This document shows, piece after piece, positions 36,684 through 45,435 of a stretch of DNA of 50,602 bases. Positions within the stretch are counted from its first letter, which is position 1. Each line of letters opens with the position of its first letter. The notes below the pieces were generated by a model. It ran no database searches. It had not been told where the DNA came from and saw nothing but the letters and a program-made list of their open reading frames with translations. The stretch is taken from positions 1-50,602 of the forward strand of contig JAEXIT010000002.1 of NCBI GenBank assembly GCA_023446155.1, given 5' to 3'. The translations under genes were made by a program, and so were the position numbers. Origin of the DNA: Bacteroidota bacterium (GTDB taxonomy: Bacteria; Bacteroidota; Bacteroidia; Flavobacteriales; Flavobacteriaceae).

Positions 36684-37421
36684 ATGAAAAATATTACGAC
36701 AAGACAGGAACTTAAAACGTATTTTGAAACGGGCGACCGTCCTACAGAAGGAGAGTTTTCAGAACTAATCGACGGATATGTTCATTTAAAAGAGCTTAAC
36801 TTCGGATTAACGCTGAGATCCTCTGCAGAAACCTTTAATAAGTATTATGACTTTTATAGGGCGGATGATCTTCCCAACACTTCGGTGGGACATCGTACGA
36901 TCGAATCGGTAGAAGGTAGGGAGCCGGATCAAATCCATGGTTACACGCACATCTTGGGACAAACGGTATTTTACAAAAAAATGCATATAACCCTGGACGG
37001 AATTGATGATATTCTGGAGTATAAACCAAAGGTGATCCTAAAACGCTACAAACAGAAAAAGAAACTGAAGAATGGCAATATTAGAAAAGCTCATTTCGCT
37101 CAGGAAAGAGAAATGGATGCCCAGCAATGGAATCGAAAATCAGAATATATCATAGAAGAAAAAGAATCACTTCTTGATTTCGAACCGATCCACTATTTCA
37201 GACCTCATTTTGAAGGTGGATACAAAGAATTTTCACCATCAGGAAGTAACTACAAACCGGGTGATTTTAAGTTTACCAAACATGGGAAACCTTTTGTTCC
37301 GGCTCAAATTATGCTGGAAATTATGATCAACGGAATGCCCTACCGCTCATTGCCGGTGGCCTTTAAAATTGTGTTAGGAACTTCAGGACCGGATGATGCC
37401 ATAAATTATAGTATTGGTTAA
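36684..37421 (+). CDS. Fibre-region protein with variant N-terminal anchor module
   Basis: A 245-residue protein, MKNITTRQELKTYFETGDRP onward, whose opening is a divergent version of the module that starts other proteins here (YF-TG--PTEGEFSELID in place of WFKTG--PTQ-QFW---W). The body is basic and beta-rich (YTHILGQTVFYKKMH, ILEYKPKVILKRYKQ) and unlike any family I recognise. Read-through starts upstream (TTG at 36678) are possible; the ATG at 36684 is preferred. It is the first gene of the fibre array and could be its attachment or assembly protein. Confidence 0.65.
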   Translation: MKNITTRQELKTYFETGDRPTEGEFSELIDGYVHLKELNFGLTLRSSAETFNKYYDFYRADDLPNTSVGHRTIESVEGREPDQIHGYTHILGQTVFYKKMHITLDGIDDILEYKPKVILKRYKQKKKLKNGNIRKAHFAQEREMDAQQWNRKSEYIIEEKESLLDFEPIHYFRPHFEGGYKEFSPSGSNYKPGDFKFTKHGKPFVPAQIMLEIMINGMPYRSLPVAFKIVLGTSGPDDAINYSIG

Positions 37422-37440
37422 TAATCCGATAAATATTTAG

Positions 37441-37880
37441 TCCAGAGGGACGATCCTTCGGGAGCAACCCTTGAGCTTGCTCATGAGATGCTCGCTGTGA
37501 ACGACTCTTGGGGAGACCCTTGAGACGATCCTTACGAGAACGACCCTTTGGTTTTTTTTCAGAATCAAAACGAATTGAACATATAGAATGCATCCAGAGG
37601 GACGATCCTTCGGGAGCAACCCCTGAGCTTGCTCAAGGGATGCTCGCTGTGAACGACTCTTGGGGAGACCCTTGAGACGATCCTTACGAGAACGACCCTT
37701 TGGTTTTTTTCAGAACCAAAACGAATTGAACATATAGAATGCATCCAGAGGGACGATCCTTCGGGAGCAACCCCTGAGCTTGCTCAAGGGATGCTCGTTG
37801 TGAACGACTCTTGGGGAGACCCTTGAGACGATCCTTACGAGAACGACCCTTTGGTTTTTTTTAGAACCAAAACGAATTAA
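37441..37880. repeat. Three tandem 151-152 bp repeats with nested subrepeats and terminator-like ends
   Basis: Three units begin with TCCAGAGGGACG at 37441, 37593 and 37744 and differ by only a few bases. Each unit ends in CCCTTTGG followed by seven or eight Ts (one unit has an A after six or more Ts). The first bases CCAGAGGG pair with CCCTTTGG, giving a terminator-like stem and T-tract per unit. Inside each unit a subrepeat recurs three times: GACGATCCTTCGGGAG, AACGACTCTTGGGGAG and GACGATCCTTACGAGA. A short stem TGAGC/GCTCA also lies inside. A 36-bp AT-rich spacer separates the units. There is no credible open frame. Confidence 0.75.
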
Positions 37881-37895
37881 AAATATTGATCTTGT

Positions 37896-38027
37896 CCAGT
37901 AAGGTGTTTCGTTTTTTTGAGAATCTCCTTTGATTGCATAGCATGGTAATTAGTGAGATCATAGGATTCTTCCCCGGGGATGACCTGGAGAACACTTAAG
38001 ACAATCGGTCTCGAAACGACCTTCTGG
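37896..38027. repeat. Divergent fourth copy of the hairpin repeat
   Basis: CCAGTAAGGTGTTTCG at 37896 pairs with CGAAACGACCTTCTGG at 38012-38027 except for one or two positions. The second half, CTTAAGACAATCGGTCTCG, follows the same order as CTTGAGACGATCCTTACGAG in the three tandem units. The copy is less conserved and lacks a long T-tract, so it looks like a decayed or specialised member. Confidence 0.5.
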
Positions 38028-38070
38028 CAGGGTTTTCGGCTAAGAAAGAGGATAGGTGTAATGCCATCAC

Positions 38071-38105
38071 CAAAATTTACAAGGAATAACAGCTTGTAAA
38101 TTTTG
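38071..38105. other. Perfect 13-bp inverted repeat upstream of the first anchor-LRR pair
   Basis: CAAAATTTACAAG and CTTGTAAATTTTG, separated by 9 bases. The flanks to 38322 are AT-rich and include GGTGT/ACACC (38148-38159) and TTCGA/TCGAA near 38228. There is no gene in 38028-38322. It could be a terminator for upstream transcripts, since the right arm ends in a T-run, or a protein-binding site. Confidence 0.45.
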
Positions 38106-38322
38106 CTTTATTATCCGGGTATTGAGAGGGGGATTCAAGGAAAATAAGGTGTTTACACCGATTTTACGCTAAGGAAACGACTTAAAAGCCAACCGATCAA
38201 AAAACGCAACACATTCGTATACGACTTCGATTTTCGAAACAGTTGCAAGCACAATTCCACTGAAAATACCTTGTTGGTACATCAACTTTACAAAGTAATA
38301 ATTTTTATAAATAATTAAGTAT

Positions 38323-38676
38323 ATGGCGACACCTCTTAATGACATATTGCAGTGGTTCTTACAAGGTAAGAAACCAACGCAGTCAAATTTTGACGAAACA
38401 TTCCGGTCTTTCTGGCATAAGGATGAGATCATTCCGGCAAGCAAAGTAGAAGGTCTTGACGTGAGTCAGATGGTAGCAAAAACAGAATTCAATGCACACC
38501 TCGCCGATCAGCAGGCGCATGCCGCTTTATTAGCGGGTAAGGAAAGTATTGGAAACAAACAAAATAGTCTGACACCAGACAACACGGGAACAAAGTTTCC
38601 GACCGTTGATGCGGTAAATGGAGCTATAGGGAATATTGCAAATGCAATCGACATCATAAACGGACATGCAGTATAA
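38323..38676 (+). CDS. Stand-alone N-terminal anchor protein, copy 1
   Basis: A 117-residue protein, MATPLNDILQWFLQGKKPTQ, SFWHKDEIIPASKVEGLD, then KQNSLTPDNTGTKFPTVDAV. The first 45 residues are the fibre-anchor module also found at the start of larger proteins here, and the TGTKFPTVDAVN motif is known from phage tail fibres of Bacteroidota. Its stop overlaps the next start by one base (TAATG). It is a near-twin of the gene at 43579. It probably tethers or trimerises the LRR protein encoded next. Confidence 0.7.
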   Translation: MATPLNDILQWFLQGKKPTQSNFDETFRSFWHKDEIIPASKVEGLDVSQMVAKTEFNAHLADQQAHAALLAGKESIGNKQNSLTPDNTGTKFPTVDAVNGAIGNIANAIDIINGHAV

Positions 38677-40040
38677 TGGGGACAATTGCAGATAAACTAA
38701 TTTATTTAGGACAAACAAAAACAGAAATACGAAATGCCATCGGGGCTAAGGGGGTAATTATTCCGGAAGAAACGGCTTTTAGAGATTATGCCGGAATGAT
38801 TCTGGAAATTAAAACCGAAACCGGGGAAAATCCATTACAGTGGAAACGTCCGGCAGATTGGTTGCGTATTGAAGACAAGGTCGTAGCCGGCAATCAGAAG
38901 TTTGTAGGACTTCATGCCATATTTGAAGATAGTAATTTCGTGTCGTTTTCGGCCACGGGGAATTATACCGTCGATTGGGGTGATGGTGTGACCGAAAATT
39001 ATACTTCGGGTTCTCAGGCGTATCATAGCTATTCCTATAGCTCGTTTGTCGGAACAGATAGTACACGTGGCTATCGTCAGGCCATTGTTACGGTTACCCC
39101 TCAAACCGGACAAAATCTGACCAATATAAATCTACAAAGAAAACACAAACAGGCCGGTTTGAATGTATACAGTACCGGATGGTTGGATATTCGGGTGAGC
39201 GGATCATCGATGAGCAGTATGAGTATTGGCGGATCGGTAGTGACGAATGCCTATCTGGAAGCCTTTAATTATGTAGGAGGTGCTTCCATAGCCAGTTACA
39301 GTCGCTTTTTTTACGGATGCACTCAATTACAATCGGTAGCATTTGCCGATACATCAAAGGGGAGTGATTTTAGTTCGATGTTTGAATCCTGTGCCTTTTT
39401 AAAAACCGTTCCCTTATTCGAAACAGTTAATGGAACGAATTTTAGCGGGATGTTTTACGGATGTACTTCGTTACAAAATGTGCCCTTATTTGATACGGCC
39501 AAAGGATTGGATTTTAGTATCATGTTTTCATTCTGTACAGCGTTACAAAATGTACCGGCATTAAATACCATAAATGGAACCGTATTCATCAGTATGTTCG
39601 AATCGTGTACTTCACTGAGAACCATTCCGTTCCTCAACACCTCAAAAGGAACCGATTTTAGTTATATGTTCCAGGGATGTATTTCCTTACAAACCGTGCC
39701 CTTATTTGATACGGCCAAAGGAACGGATTTTAGCAATATGTTTTCCGGATGTACGGGATTACAAACGATTCCTTTATTTAAAACCTCTGCGGGGACAACT
39801 TTTGCAAACATATTTACCAATTGTGCTTCGCTAAATAGAGCAGCATTATCAGGTGCTAAAAACAACATATCCTATGCTGGGTGTAAGCTTTCTAAGGCTG
39901 CTTTGGTTGAGGTGTTCAGTAACCTGTCATCGGGTGTGACGTCAAAAACGATAACCATTACCAATAACTGGGGAACGCCATTATTAACGGCGAGCGATAA
40001 AACAATCGCGACCGGTAAAGGATGGACCATTGTAGGATAA
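38676..40040 (+). CDS. BspA/DUF285 leucine-rich-repeat fibre protein, 8 repeats
   Basis: A 454-residue protein. It opens MGTIADKLIYLGQTKTEIRN, a domain seen in phage-type tail proteins. It continues with a beta domain (FVGLHAIFEDSNFVSFSATG, VDWGDGVTENY), then eight repeats of about 24 residues of the form MF--C--L-TVPLFDT-KGTDFS (residues about 205-395), and closes with ITITNNWGTPLLTASDKTIA. The repeats match the BspA/DUF285 family found in adhesins. The protein is a good candidate for receptor binding at the fibre tip. It is translationally coupled to the anchor gene. Confidence 0.85.
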   Translation: MGTIADKLIYLGQTKTEIRNAIGAKGVIIPEETAFRDYAGMILEIKTETGENPLQWKRPADWLRIEDKVVAGNQKFVGLHAIFEDSNFVSFSATGNYTVDWGDGVTENYTSGSQAYHSYSYSSFVGTDSTRGYRQAIVTVTPQTGQNLTNINLQRKHKQAGLNVYSTGWLDIRVSGSSMSSMSIGGSVVTNAYLEAFNYVGGASIASYSRFFYGCTQLQSVAFADTSKGSDFSSMFESCAFLKTVPLFETVNGTNFSGMFYGCTSLQNVPLFDTAKGLDFSIMFSFCTALQNVPALNTINGTVFISMFESCTSLRTIPFLNTSKGTDFSYMFQGCISLQTVPLFDTAKGTDFSNMFSGCTGLQTIPLFKTSAGTTFANIFTNCASLNRAALSGAKNNISYAGCKLSKAALVEVFSNLSSGVTSKTITITNNWGTPLLTASDKTIATGKGWTIVG

Positions 40041-40061
40041 AACAAATAATACATAGACATT

Positions 40062-40226
40062 ATGACAACAAATACAACGGAATTTTTTATTGAAATAATT
40101 GCAGCAGAAGGAATGGAATTATTTAATGGAGAACTAGCTGCGGGTAGAGTTACAGCGCCTATCGGTACCGATTTAAGCCATTGGATCGAAAGAGAAAAGG
40201 TTCAAGAGAGCACTACGGAAGCATAA
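40062..40226 (+). CDS. Small protein between LRR genes
   Basis: A 54-residue protein, MTTNTTEFFIEIIAAEGMEL to EREKVQESTTEA, 21 bp after the LRR gene with an A-rich leader. No family is recognised; a hydrophobic-acidic start followed by a charged tail suggests a small soluble protein. It might stand in for the missing anchor partner of the next LRR gene, which has none. Its stop overlaps the 5' arm of a hairpin. Confidence 0.55.
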   Translation: MTTNTTEFFIEIIAAEGMELFNGELAAGRVTAPIGTDLSHWIEREKVQESTTEA

Positions 40227-40260
40227 GCTGTTTTCGATAGCGTATTCGTATCGGACAGCT
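40226..40260 (+). other. Hairpin after the small fibre-region gene
   Basis: AGCTGT/ACAGCT and CGATA/TATCG stack into one stem around a 9-base loop. Only a short T-run follows, so it may be a weak terminator or an RNA-stability hairpin before the next LRR gene. Confidence 0.5.
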
Positions 40261-40324
40261 TTATAAATCGGTTACCGCTAAACATGCAATAATCAGCAGC
40301 CAATAATAAACAAAGAGTAGTATA

Positions 40325-41983
40325 ATGGGAACAATTGCAGACAAATTAACATATTTAGGACAAACGAAAGCTGAAATTCGGGATGCGATTATCGCAAAAG
40401 GAGTAACGATTCCGGAGAAAATGCCCTTTCGGGACTATGTTGGAAAAATCCGTGAAATTTCTGCCGATGGAGGAGCGGAAAATCCGCCCGAATGGAGACG
40501 CCCGGACAAATGGTTGCGCATCGATGACCGGGTAGAAGCCGGCGAACAGAAGTTTGTAGGATTACACGCGATATTTGAAGATAGTAATTTTATCGCGCTT
40601 TCGGCTACCGGCGATTATACGGTCGATTGGGGCGATGGAAAAGTCGAAAATTTTGCTTCCGGAACGTTGGCGTACCATAGTTATTCGTATGAGCATTTTG
40701 AAAAAACAGAACGTGTCCTTGGCTATCGCCAGGCGATTGTTACCGTAACACCTCAGAAGGAACAGGTATTAACGACTATCAGTTTGAAGGAACAACATCC
40801 TCAGGAGGGATTGAATTCATACAGTACCGGGTGGCTGGATATCCGCGTGAGCGGTGAAACGATTTCCAGTTTTACGATGAGTGGCGGAACGGTGTCGCAC
40901 AAATATCTGGAGTCTTTTTGCTTTTTAGGATATAGTGGTATAGTCGATTATATGGCGTTTTTTGCAGAATGTACGGCTTTACAGTCGGTTTCATTAGGAG
41001 ACAGTACGGCCAAAGGTGAAATTTTTAGTCAGATGTTCTATGGATGCTCAATCTTAAAAACCGTACCGGAATTTAACACGGCAAACGGAATTGATTTCAG
41101 CAATATGTTTGGCTATTGTTCCGGCTTAGAGACGATTGCATTATTGGATACTTCACGGGGATTTGATTTTAGCAATATGTTTCTAAATTGTGTTTCTTTA
41201 AAAAGGATACCCTTGTTGAATACTTCCAGTGGGACAACTTTTTCCAGAATGTTTTTATCGTGTATCGCCCTAAAAGCCATTCCCTTATTAGATACCAGAA
41301 GAGGAACCGATTTTACCTATATGTTTGTGTCTTGTGTTTCTTTGGCGGATATCCCGTTATTGGATACTTCAAACGGAATCGATTTTACCTATATGTTTGG
41401 TTCTTGTTACCAATTGGAAACCATTCCGCCATTTAATATGTCAAATGGTAATAATTTTGACTCCATGTTTGGGTCTTGCTTTTTATTGAAAAATGTCCCG
41501 CAATTAGACATCTCCAAAGGAACTAATTTCTTTTCCATGTTTGGCGGTTGTAGTGCTTTGAAATCGATTCCGTTATTGAATACTTCCAATGGAAGTAATT
41601 TTTCAAATATGTTCGGAGGATGCAAATCACTCCAATTCGTTCCGGAATTCGACACTTCAAACGGAGTTGATTTTGTCGGAATGTTCTACAGTTGTTCGGC
41701 ATTGGAAGCTATTCCGGTATTGAAAATGCCAAAGGGTGTTAGTCTGAACGGAATGTTTAGCAATTGCTATAATCTGAGTAAGGCTTCACTGGCTGACATT
41801 AGAGCGTCAGTCGATTATAGAGGCTGTAAACTTTCGAGAAACGCCCTACTCGATATTTTTAAACATTTGGGATCTGGGGAAGATCGTCCTACAATAGCAA
41901 TTTCAGAGAATTGGGGCGTTCGCTTTCTCACACCGGAAGATCGGGATATCGCGCTTAAAAAGGGATGGGTTATTGTTGAATAA
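40325..41983 (+). CDS. BspA/DUF285 leucine-rich-repeat fibre protein, 12 repeats
   Basis: A 552-residue paralogue of the genes at 38676 and 43940. It has the same opening (MGTIADKLTYLGQTKAEIRD), the same beta domain (QKFVGLHAIFEDSNFIALSA, VDWGDGKVENF) and closing (ISENWGVRFLTPEDRDIALK), but with twelve 24-residue repeats. The extra four repeats account for its greater length compared with the 454-residue copy. Unlike its sisters it has no stand-alone anchor gene directly in front; a 54-residue unrelated protein is there instead. Confidence 0.85.
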   Translation: MGTIADKLTYLGQTKAEIRDAIIAKGVTIPEKMPFRDYVGKIREISADGGAENPPEWRRPDKWLRIDDRVEAGEQKFVGLHAIFEDSNFIALSATGDYTVDWGDGKVENFASGTLAYHSYSYEHFEKTERVLGYRQAIVTVTPQKEQVLTTISLKEQHPQEGLNSYSTGWLDIRVSGETISSFTMSGGTVSHKYLESFCFLGYSGIVDYMAFFAECTALQSVSLGDSTAKGEIFSQMFYGCSILKTVPEFNTANGIDFSNMFGYCSGLETIALLDTSRGFDFSNMFLNCVSLKRIPLLNTSSGTTFSRMFLSCIALKAIPLLDTRRGTDFTYMFVSCVSLADIPLLDTSNGIDFTYMFGSCYQLETIPPFNMSNGNNFDSMFGSCFLLKNVPQLDISKGTNFFSMFGGCSALKSIPLLNTSNGSNFSNMFGGCKSLQFVPEFDTSNGVDFVGMFYSCSALEAIPVLKMPKGVSLNGMFSNCYNLSKASLADIRASVDYRGCKLSRNALLDIFKHLGSGEDRPTIAISENWGVRFLTPEDRDIALKKGWVIVE

Positions 41984-42001
41984 AAAACAAGATACTTTAT
42001 T

Positions 42002-43336
42002 ATGACAAGTTTAGCAGAAATCAGTAATTGGTTTAAAACCAGTGTAAAACCATCGCAAATACAATTTTGGCTGGCATGGGACTCGTTTTGGCATAAAGAA
42101 GAGTCTATTCCACAAGCGAATATCCAGGATCTGGAAACGGATCTAAAGCATAAAGCCAGTATTAAAGGGGGAAATACCTTTACCGGAAAGCAAATTATAG
42201 AAGGCAATCTGGCGCTAAAAGGTGCTAGAACCGCAAACTTTGAAGGGTATTCGGATTCCGGTAATCCCGACAACGACAATATGTATTTTGAAAAAAAGAA
42301 CCTTTTTTCGGAATATCCCGAATTTGACAGATTGTTCTTTTTTACCATTGCACCGGACAGTTTTGACATCAATATCCAAAACGAACTGATTCCCGTACGA
42401 TTATCGGTCGACGGTGTTTCGAAAAATTATGTTTTTACCAAAAACGAACGCTTTAATGCGCTAACCGGTTATGGGCCTATCTGGACAATGCCAGCCCTGA
42501 CACACTATTCCGATATTTATTTAGAGGGTGCCATTATAAATAAAAGCACGCCTAGTTCGGTTGCATTAAACCTGCCGGCGGAGAGGGATCCCAAAGGGAA
42601 ATTCATCTACGACAATGTGGTTCAGGTACAACCCAATGGAACCTTAAAAGCGGTAAAGCCAGTAGTTCCGACCATCGGTGCGGTATTGGCTGCAAGTGCG
42701 AATACGATAAATAATACGGTTGGCTTTACAACACATGATAACCACAACAGAAACGAAATAAATGGTGAAGGTACTGTGATTGCCTACACGGCGAATGACG
42801 GATCGGATAACGACAGATATGCGGCATATCAATTGGATGGGGTACGTTTTGAATCGCATTTTAACAATTCGGTATCGAAATATGCCCTGTCGGTGGTGCC
42901 TAATAAGACTCAGGGAAATGTGAATCGGGTTGAGGTAATACTACCGAAAAAAAGCGGTTACATTCCCGTTAAATCCGAATTACCGGAATTAGGACATCGG
43001 ACGATTGCTACTACAGCGTCAAGATTGACCGATTCACAACTGCTGACCTTGATTACACCACTGGATAATAGTGGTGGCGATAGTCGGGCGTTACATACCA
43101 CATTGGTCTATAACGGTGCCGTAAATGCAATCTGGAGTATCCCGACAGAAAATGCAAACAGCTACCGATATACTGTTATCAATAACACCGCAAACACGAT
43201 TACCATTAACAGAACCGGTGCAACAACACTTTGGATGGCAGGAGCATCGAATACTTCGGTAACGATACCAGCAAACGGATGGACCGAAATCATCGGAAGT
43301 GACAAAGAAAACAGATTCTATTTCAGAATTTATTAG
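42002..43336 (+). CDS. Fibre protein with fused N-terminal anchor
   Basis: A 444-residue protein beginning MTSLAEISNWFKTSVKPSQI, with WDSFWHKEESIPQANIQDLE, the same module as the gene at 45436. A Lys/Leu linker follows, then beta-rich sequence (ITPF-type short strands, RLSVDGVSKNYVFTKNERF). The end, TITINRTGATTLWMAGASNT and WTEIIGSDKENRFYFRIY, looks like a small beta tip domain of the kind seen in receptor-binding fibres. It lies 18 bp after the 12-repeat gene. It is a likely tail fibre; the receptor is unknown. Confidence 0.75.
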   Translation: MTSLAEISNWFKTSVKPSQIQFWLAWDSFWHKEESIPQANIQDLETDLKHKASIKGGNTFTGKQIIEGNLALKGARTANFEGYSDSGNPDNDNMYFEKKNLFSEYPEFDRLFFFTIAPDSFDINIQNELIPVRLSVDGVSKNYVFTKNERFNALTGYGPIWTMPALTHYSDIYLEGAIINKSTPSSVALNLPAERDPKGKFIYDNVVQVQPNGTLKAVKPVVPTIGAVLAASANTINNTVGFTTHDNHNRNEINGEGTVIAYTANDGSDNDRYAAYQLDGVRFESHFNNSVSKYALSVVPNKTQGNVNRVEVILPKKSGYIPVKSELPELGHRTIATTASRLTDSQLLTLITPLDNSGGDSRALHTTLVYNGAVNAIWSIPTENANSYRYTVINNTANTITINRTGATTLWMAGASNTSVTIPANGWTEIIGSDKENRFYFRIY

Positions 43337-43578
43337 AGACAAGAATACCAGTACATACAATCCTATCCGGCTGCGAGTTAATCACGAGTTAACATCGGGT
43401 CAAAAAGCAGTATCTGAAAGTTTGAGATAACAATAAAAGTGCGACAAAAGCCCCGACACTTACCATAATCTCTAAAATAAAATAAGCAAACCAGCTTTAG
43501 AGAGAACGAATTCGGCATCCGTAACGGGAAGCGGAAGGTCTCTTGCTATACTAAATTTTATCCAATACATACCACAAT
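43337..43578. other. Structured spacer before the second anchor-LRR pair
   Basis: 242 bp without a gene. TCTCTAAA near 43470 pairs perfectly with TTTAGAGA near 43495, and the shorter pairs TATCT/AGATA and AAGTG/CACTT lie upstream. It resembles the hairpin-bearing spacers before other genes of the array. Confidence 0.4.
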
Positions 43579-43938
43579 ATGGCAACACCACTTAATGAAA
43601 TATTGCAGTGGTTTTTACAAGGTAAAAAACCAACGCAATCACAATTTGACGCAACATTCCGGTCGTTCTGGCATAAGGAGGAAACCATTCCAGCCAATAA
43701 AATCGAAGGTTTTGACCTGGAGCTGGATCAAATGGTGACGAAAACGCAGTTGGCAGAGCATCTCACCGATGCACAGGCACATACGGCTTTGTTGGCATCC
43801 AGAGAAAATAACGGAAACAAACAAAACAGTTTGACTCCCGATAACACCGGGACAAAATTTCCGACTGTTGATGCGGTTAATGGCGCTATTGCAACCATAG
43901 CCACAGCTCTTGATGCGATTAATGGACAAATAGTATAA
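43579..43938 (+). CDS. Stand-alone N-terminal anchor protein, copy 2
   Basis: A 119-residue protein nearly identical in layout to the one at 38323: MATPLNEILQWFLQGKKPTQ, SFWHKEETIPANKIEGFD, NSLTPDNTGTKFPTVDAVNG. It again lies directly before an LRR gene, 1 bp away. The two anchor-LRR pairs therefore arose by duplication of a two-gene unit. It is likely to assemble with its LRR partner at the base of a fibre. Confidence 0.7.
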   Translation: MATPLNEILQWFLQGKKPTQSQFDATFRSFWHKEETIPANKIEGFDLELDQMVTKTQLAEHLTDAQAHTALLASRENNGNKQNSLTPDNTGTKFPTVDAVNGAIATIATALDAINGQIV

Positions 43939-43939
43939 A

Positions 43940-45379
43940 ATGGGAACAATCGCAGATAAATTAACACACTTAGGGCAAACGAAAGCCGAGATACGGGATG
44001 CAATCATTTCGAAAGGAGTGACGGTTCCTGAGGAGACGACTTTTCGGGATTATGCCGGCAAGATCCGTGAAATAACGTCGGAGGACGAAGTAACGGATCC
44101 GCCGGATTGGGTACGCCCTAAAGACTGGTTGCCGATAGCACACCGCGTAGTGGAAGGCGATCAGAAATTCGTCGGATTGCATGCCATATTTGAAGATAGC
44201 AATTTTATTGCACTTACGGCTACCGCCGATTATATCGTGGATTGGGGCGATGGAACAATCGAAAATTTTGCATCCGGGACATTGGCGTCGCATATTTATT
44301 CGTTCGATTCTTTTAAAGGAACCGATACTTCTGGCGGTTTCCGACAGGCTATCGTTGCCGTTATGCCTCAGGATGGTCAGGCTTTGACAAGTATTAATTT
44401 ACAGCGAAGACACCGACAACCTTCCCTGACGTATTATAGTTCCGGGTGGATGGATATCCTGATGAGTGGTGAAAACATGACCAGTCTTACGATTGGTGGA
44501 TCAATGCTTTATCAGGGCTATTTGGAAGCATTTCGCTTTATTGGTCGTAATGCGATTACCAGTTTTCGTCGGTGTTTTTCTGCCTGTAATTTGTTGCAAT
44601 CGGTTGTGATAGCCGATACGGCGAGTGCAACCGATTTTGGGTATATGTTTGCCTCCTGTTCGTCACTGGAAAAAGTGCCTTTGTTCGAGACTTCAAAAGG
44701 AGCCGATTTCGGATACATGTTTCAATCCTGCATCTCCCTGAAAAAAGTACCCTTATTGGATACTTCAAATGGAATCAGCTTTAGTAGCATGTTTGCCACA
44801 TGTACCGCACTGCAAACCGTTCCCTTGCTCAATACGGCACAGGGAAGGAGTTTTAACGGGATGTTTTTAGGATGTACGACGTTAAAAACGGTTCCGCTAT
44901 TGGACACGTCCAGCGGAACAGAGTTTACGAGTATGTTTTTAGACTGTAAGGCACTAAAAACAATTCCGTTGTTGAACACCCAAAATGGCATTGAATTTAT
45001 CGGAATGTTTACATCCTGTACGCTATTGCGAACCGTCCCTTTGTTCGATACAAGAAAAGGAGTGGAATTCAGAGCCATGTTTCATTCGTGTAGTATTCTG
45101 GAAGTGGTTCCCTTGTTTAATACCTCGGAAGGGGTTGGTTTTAGCGACATGTTTGCCAATTGTGGTTCCCTCCGCAAAGCTTCATTTTCAGGGACTAAAA
45201 ATAAAATTGACTATTCGTCTTGCAAATTCTCACAAAAAGCACTGGTCGATATATTCAAAAATTTAGCATCCGATGTGGTGTCCAAAACCATTACGATCAC
45301 AAATAACTGGGGAGCGTCATTACTCACGGTCGACGAAAGAGCAATCGCGACAAGCAAAGGATGGACTATAGTAGGATAG
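43940..45379 (+). CDS. BspA/DUF285 leucine-rich-repeat fibre protein, 9 repeats
   Basis: A 479-residue paralogue with the same opening (MGTIADKLTHLGQTKAEIRD), the same beta domain (VVEGDQKFVGLHAIFEDSN, VDWGDGTIENF) and closing (ITNNWGASLLTVDERAIA). It carries nine repeats of 24 residues between about residues 210 and 425. Repeat residues outside the M-F---C--L framework vary strongly between the three genes, as expected for a binding face. It is paired with the stand-alone anchor at 43579. Confidence 0.85.
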   Translation: MGTIADKLTHLGQTKAEIRDAIISKGVTVPEETTFRDYAGKIREITSEDEVTDPPDWVRPKDWLPIAHRVVEGDQKFVGLHAIFEDSNFIALTATADYIVDWGDGTIENFASGTLASHIYSFDSFKGTDTSGGFRQAIVAVMPQDGQALTSINLQRRHRQPSLTYYSSGWMDILMSGENMTSLTIGGSMLYQGYLEAFRFIGRNAITSFRRCFSACNLLQSVVIADTASATDFGYMFASCSSLEKVPLFETSKGADFGYMFQSCISLKKVPLLDTSNGISFSSMFATCTALQTVPLLNTAQGRSFNGMFLGCTTLKTVPLLDTSSGTEFTSMFLDCKALKTIPLLNTQNGIEFIGMFTSCTLLRTVPLFDTRKGVEFRAMFHSCSILEVVPLFNTSEGVGFSDMFANCGSLRKASFSGTKNKIDYSSCKFSQKALVDIFKNLASDVVSKTITITNNWGASLLTVDERAIATSKGWTIVG

Positions 45380-45435
45380 AAATGATCCAAAGGGTTTTAT
45401 AGCATGAATCACAAAATAAAATTACATCTATTGAT

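Noticed and set aside
37363..37619. Minus-strand frames over the tandem repeats
   Set aside because: They come from repeat structure, differ between units, and lack any protein-like pattern.
38676..45379. Diversity-generating retroelement acting on the LRR genes
   Set aside because: No reverse transcriptase or template repeat is seen in the window, and differences between repeats are not confined to adenine positions.
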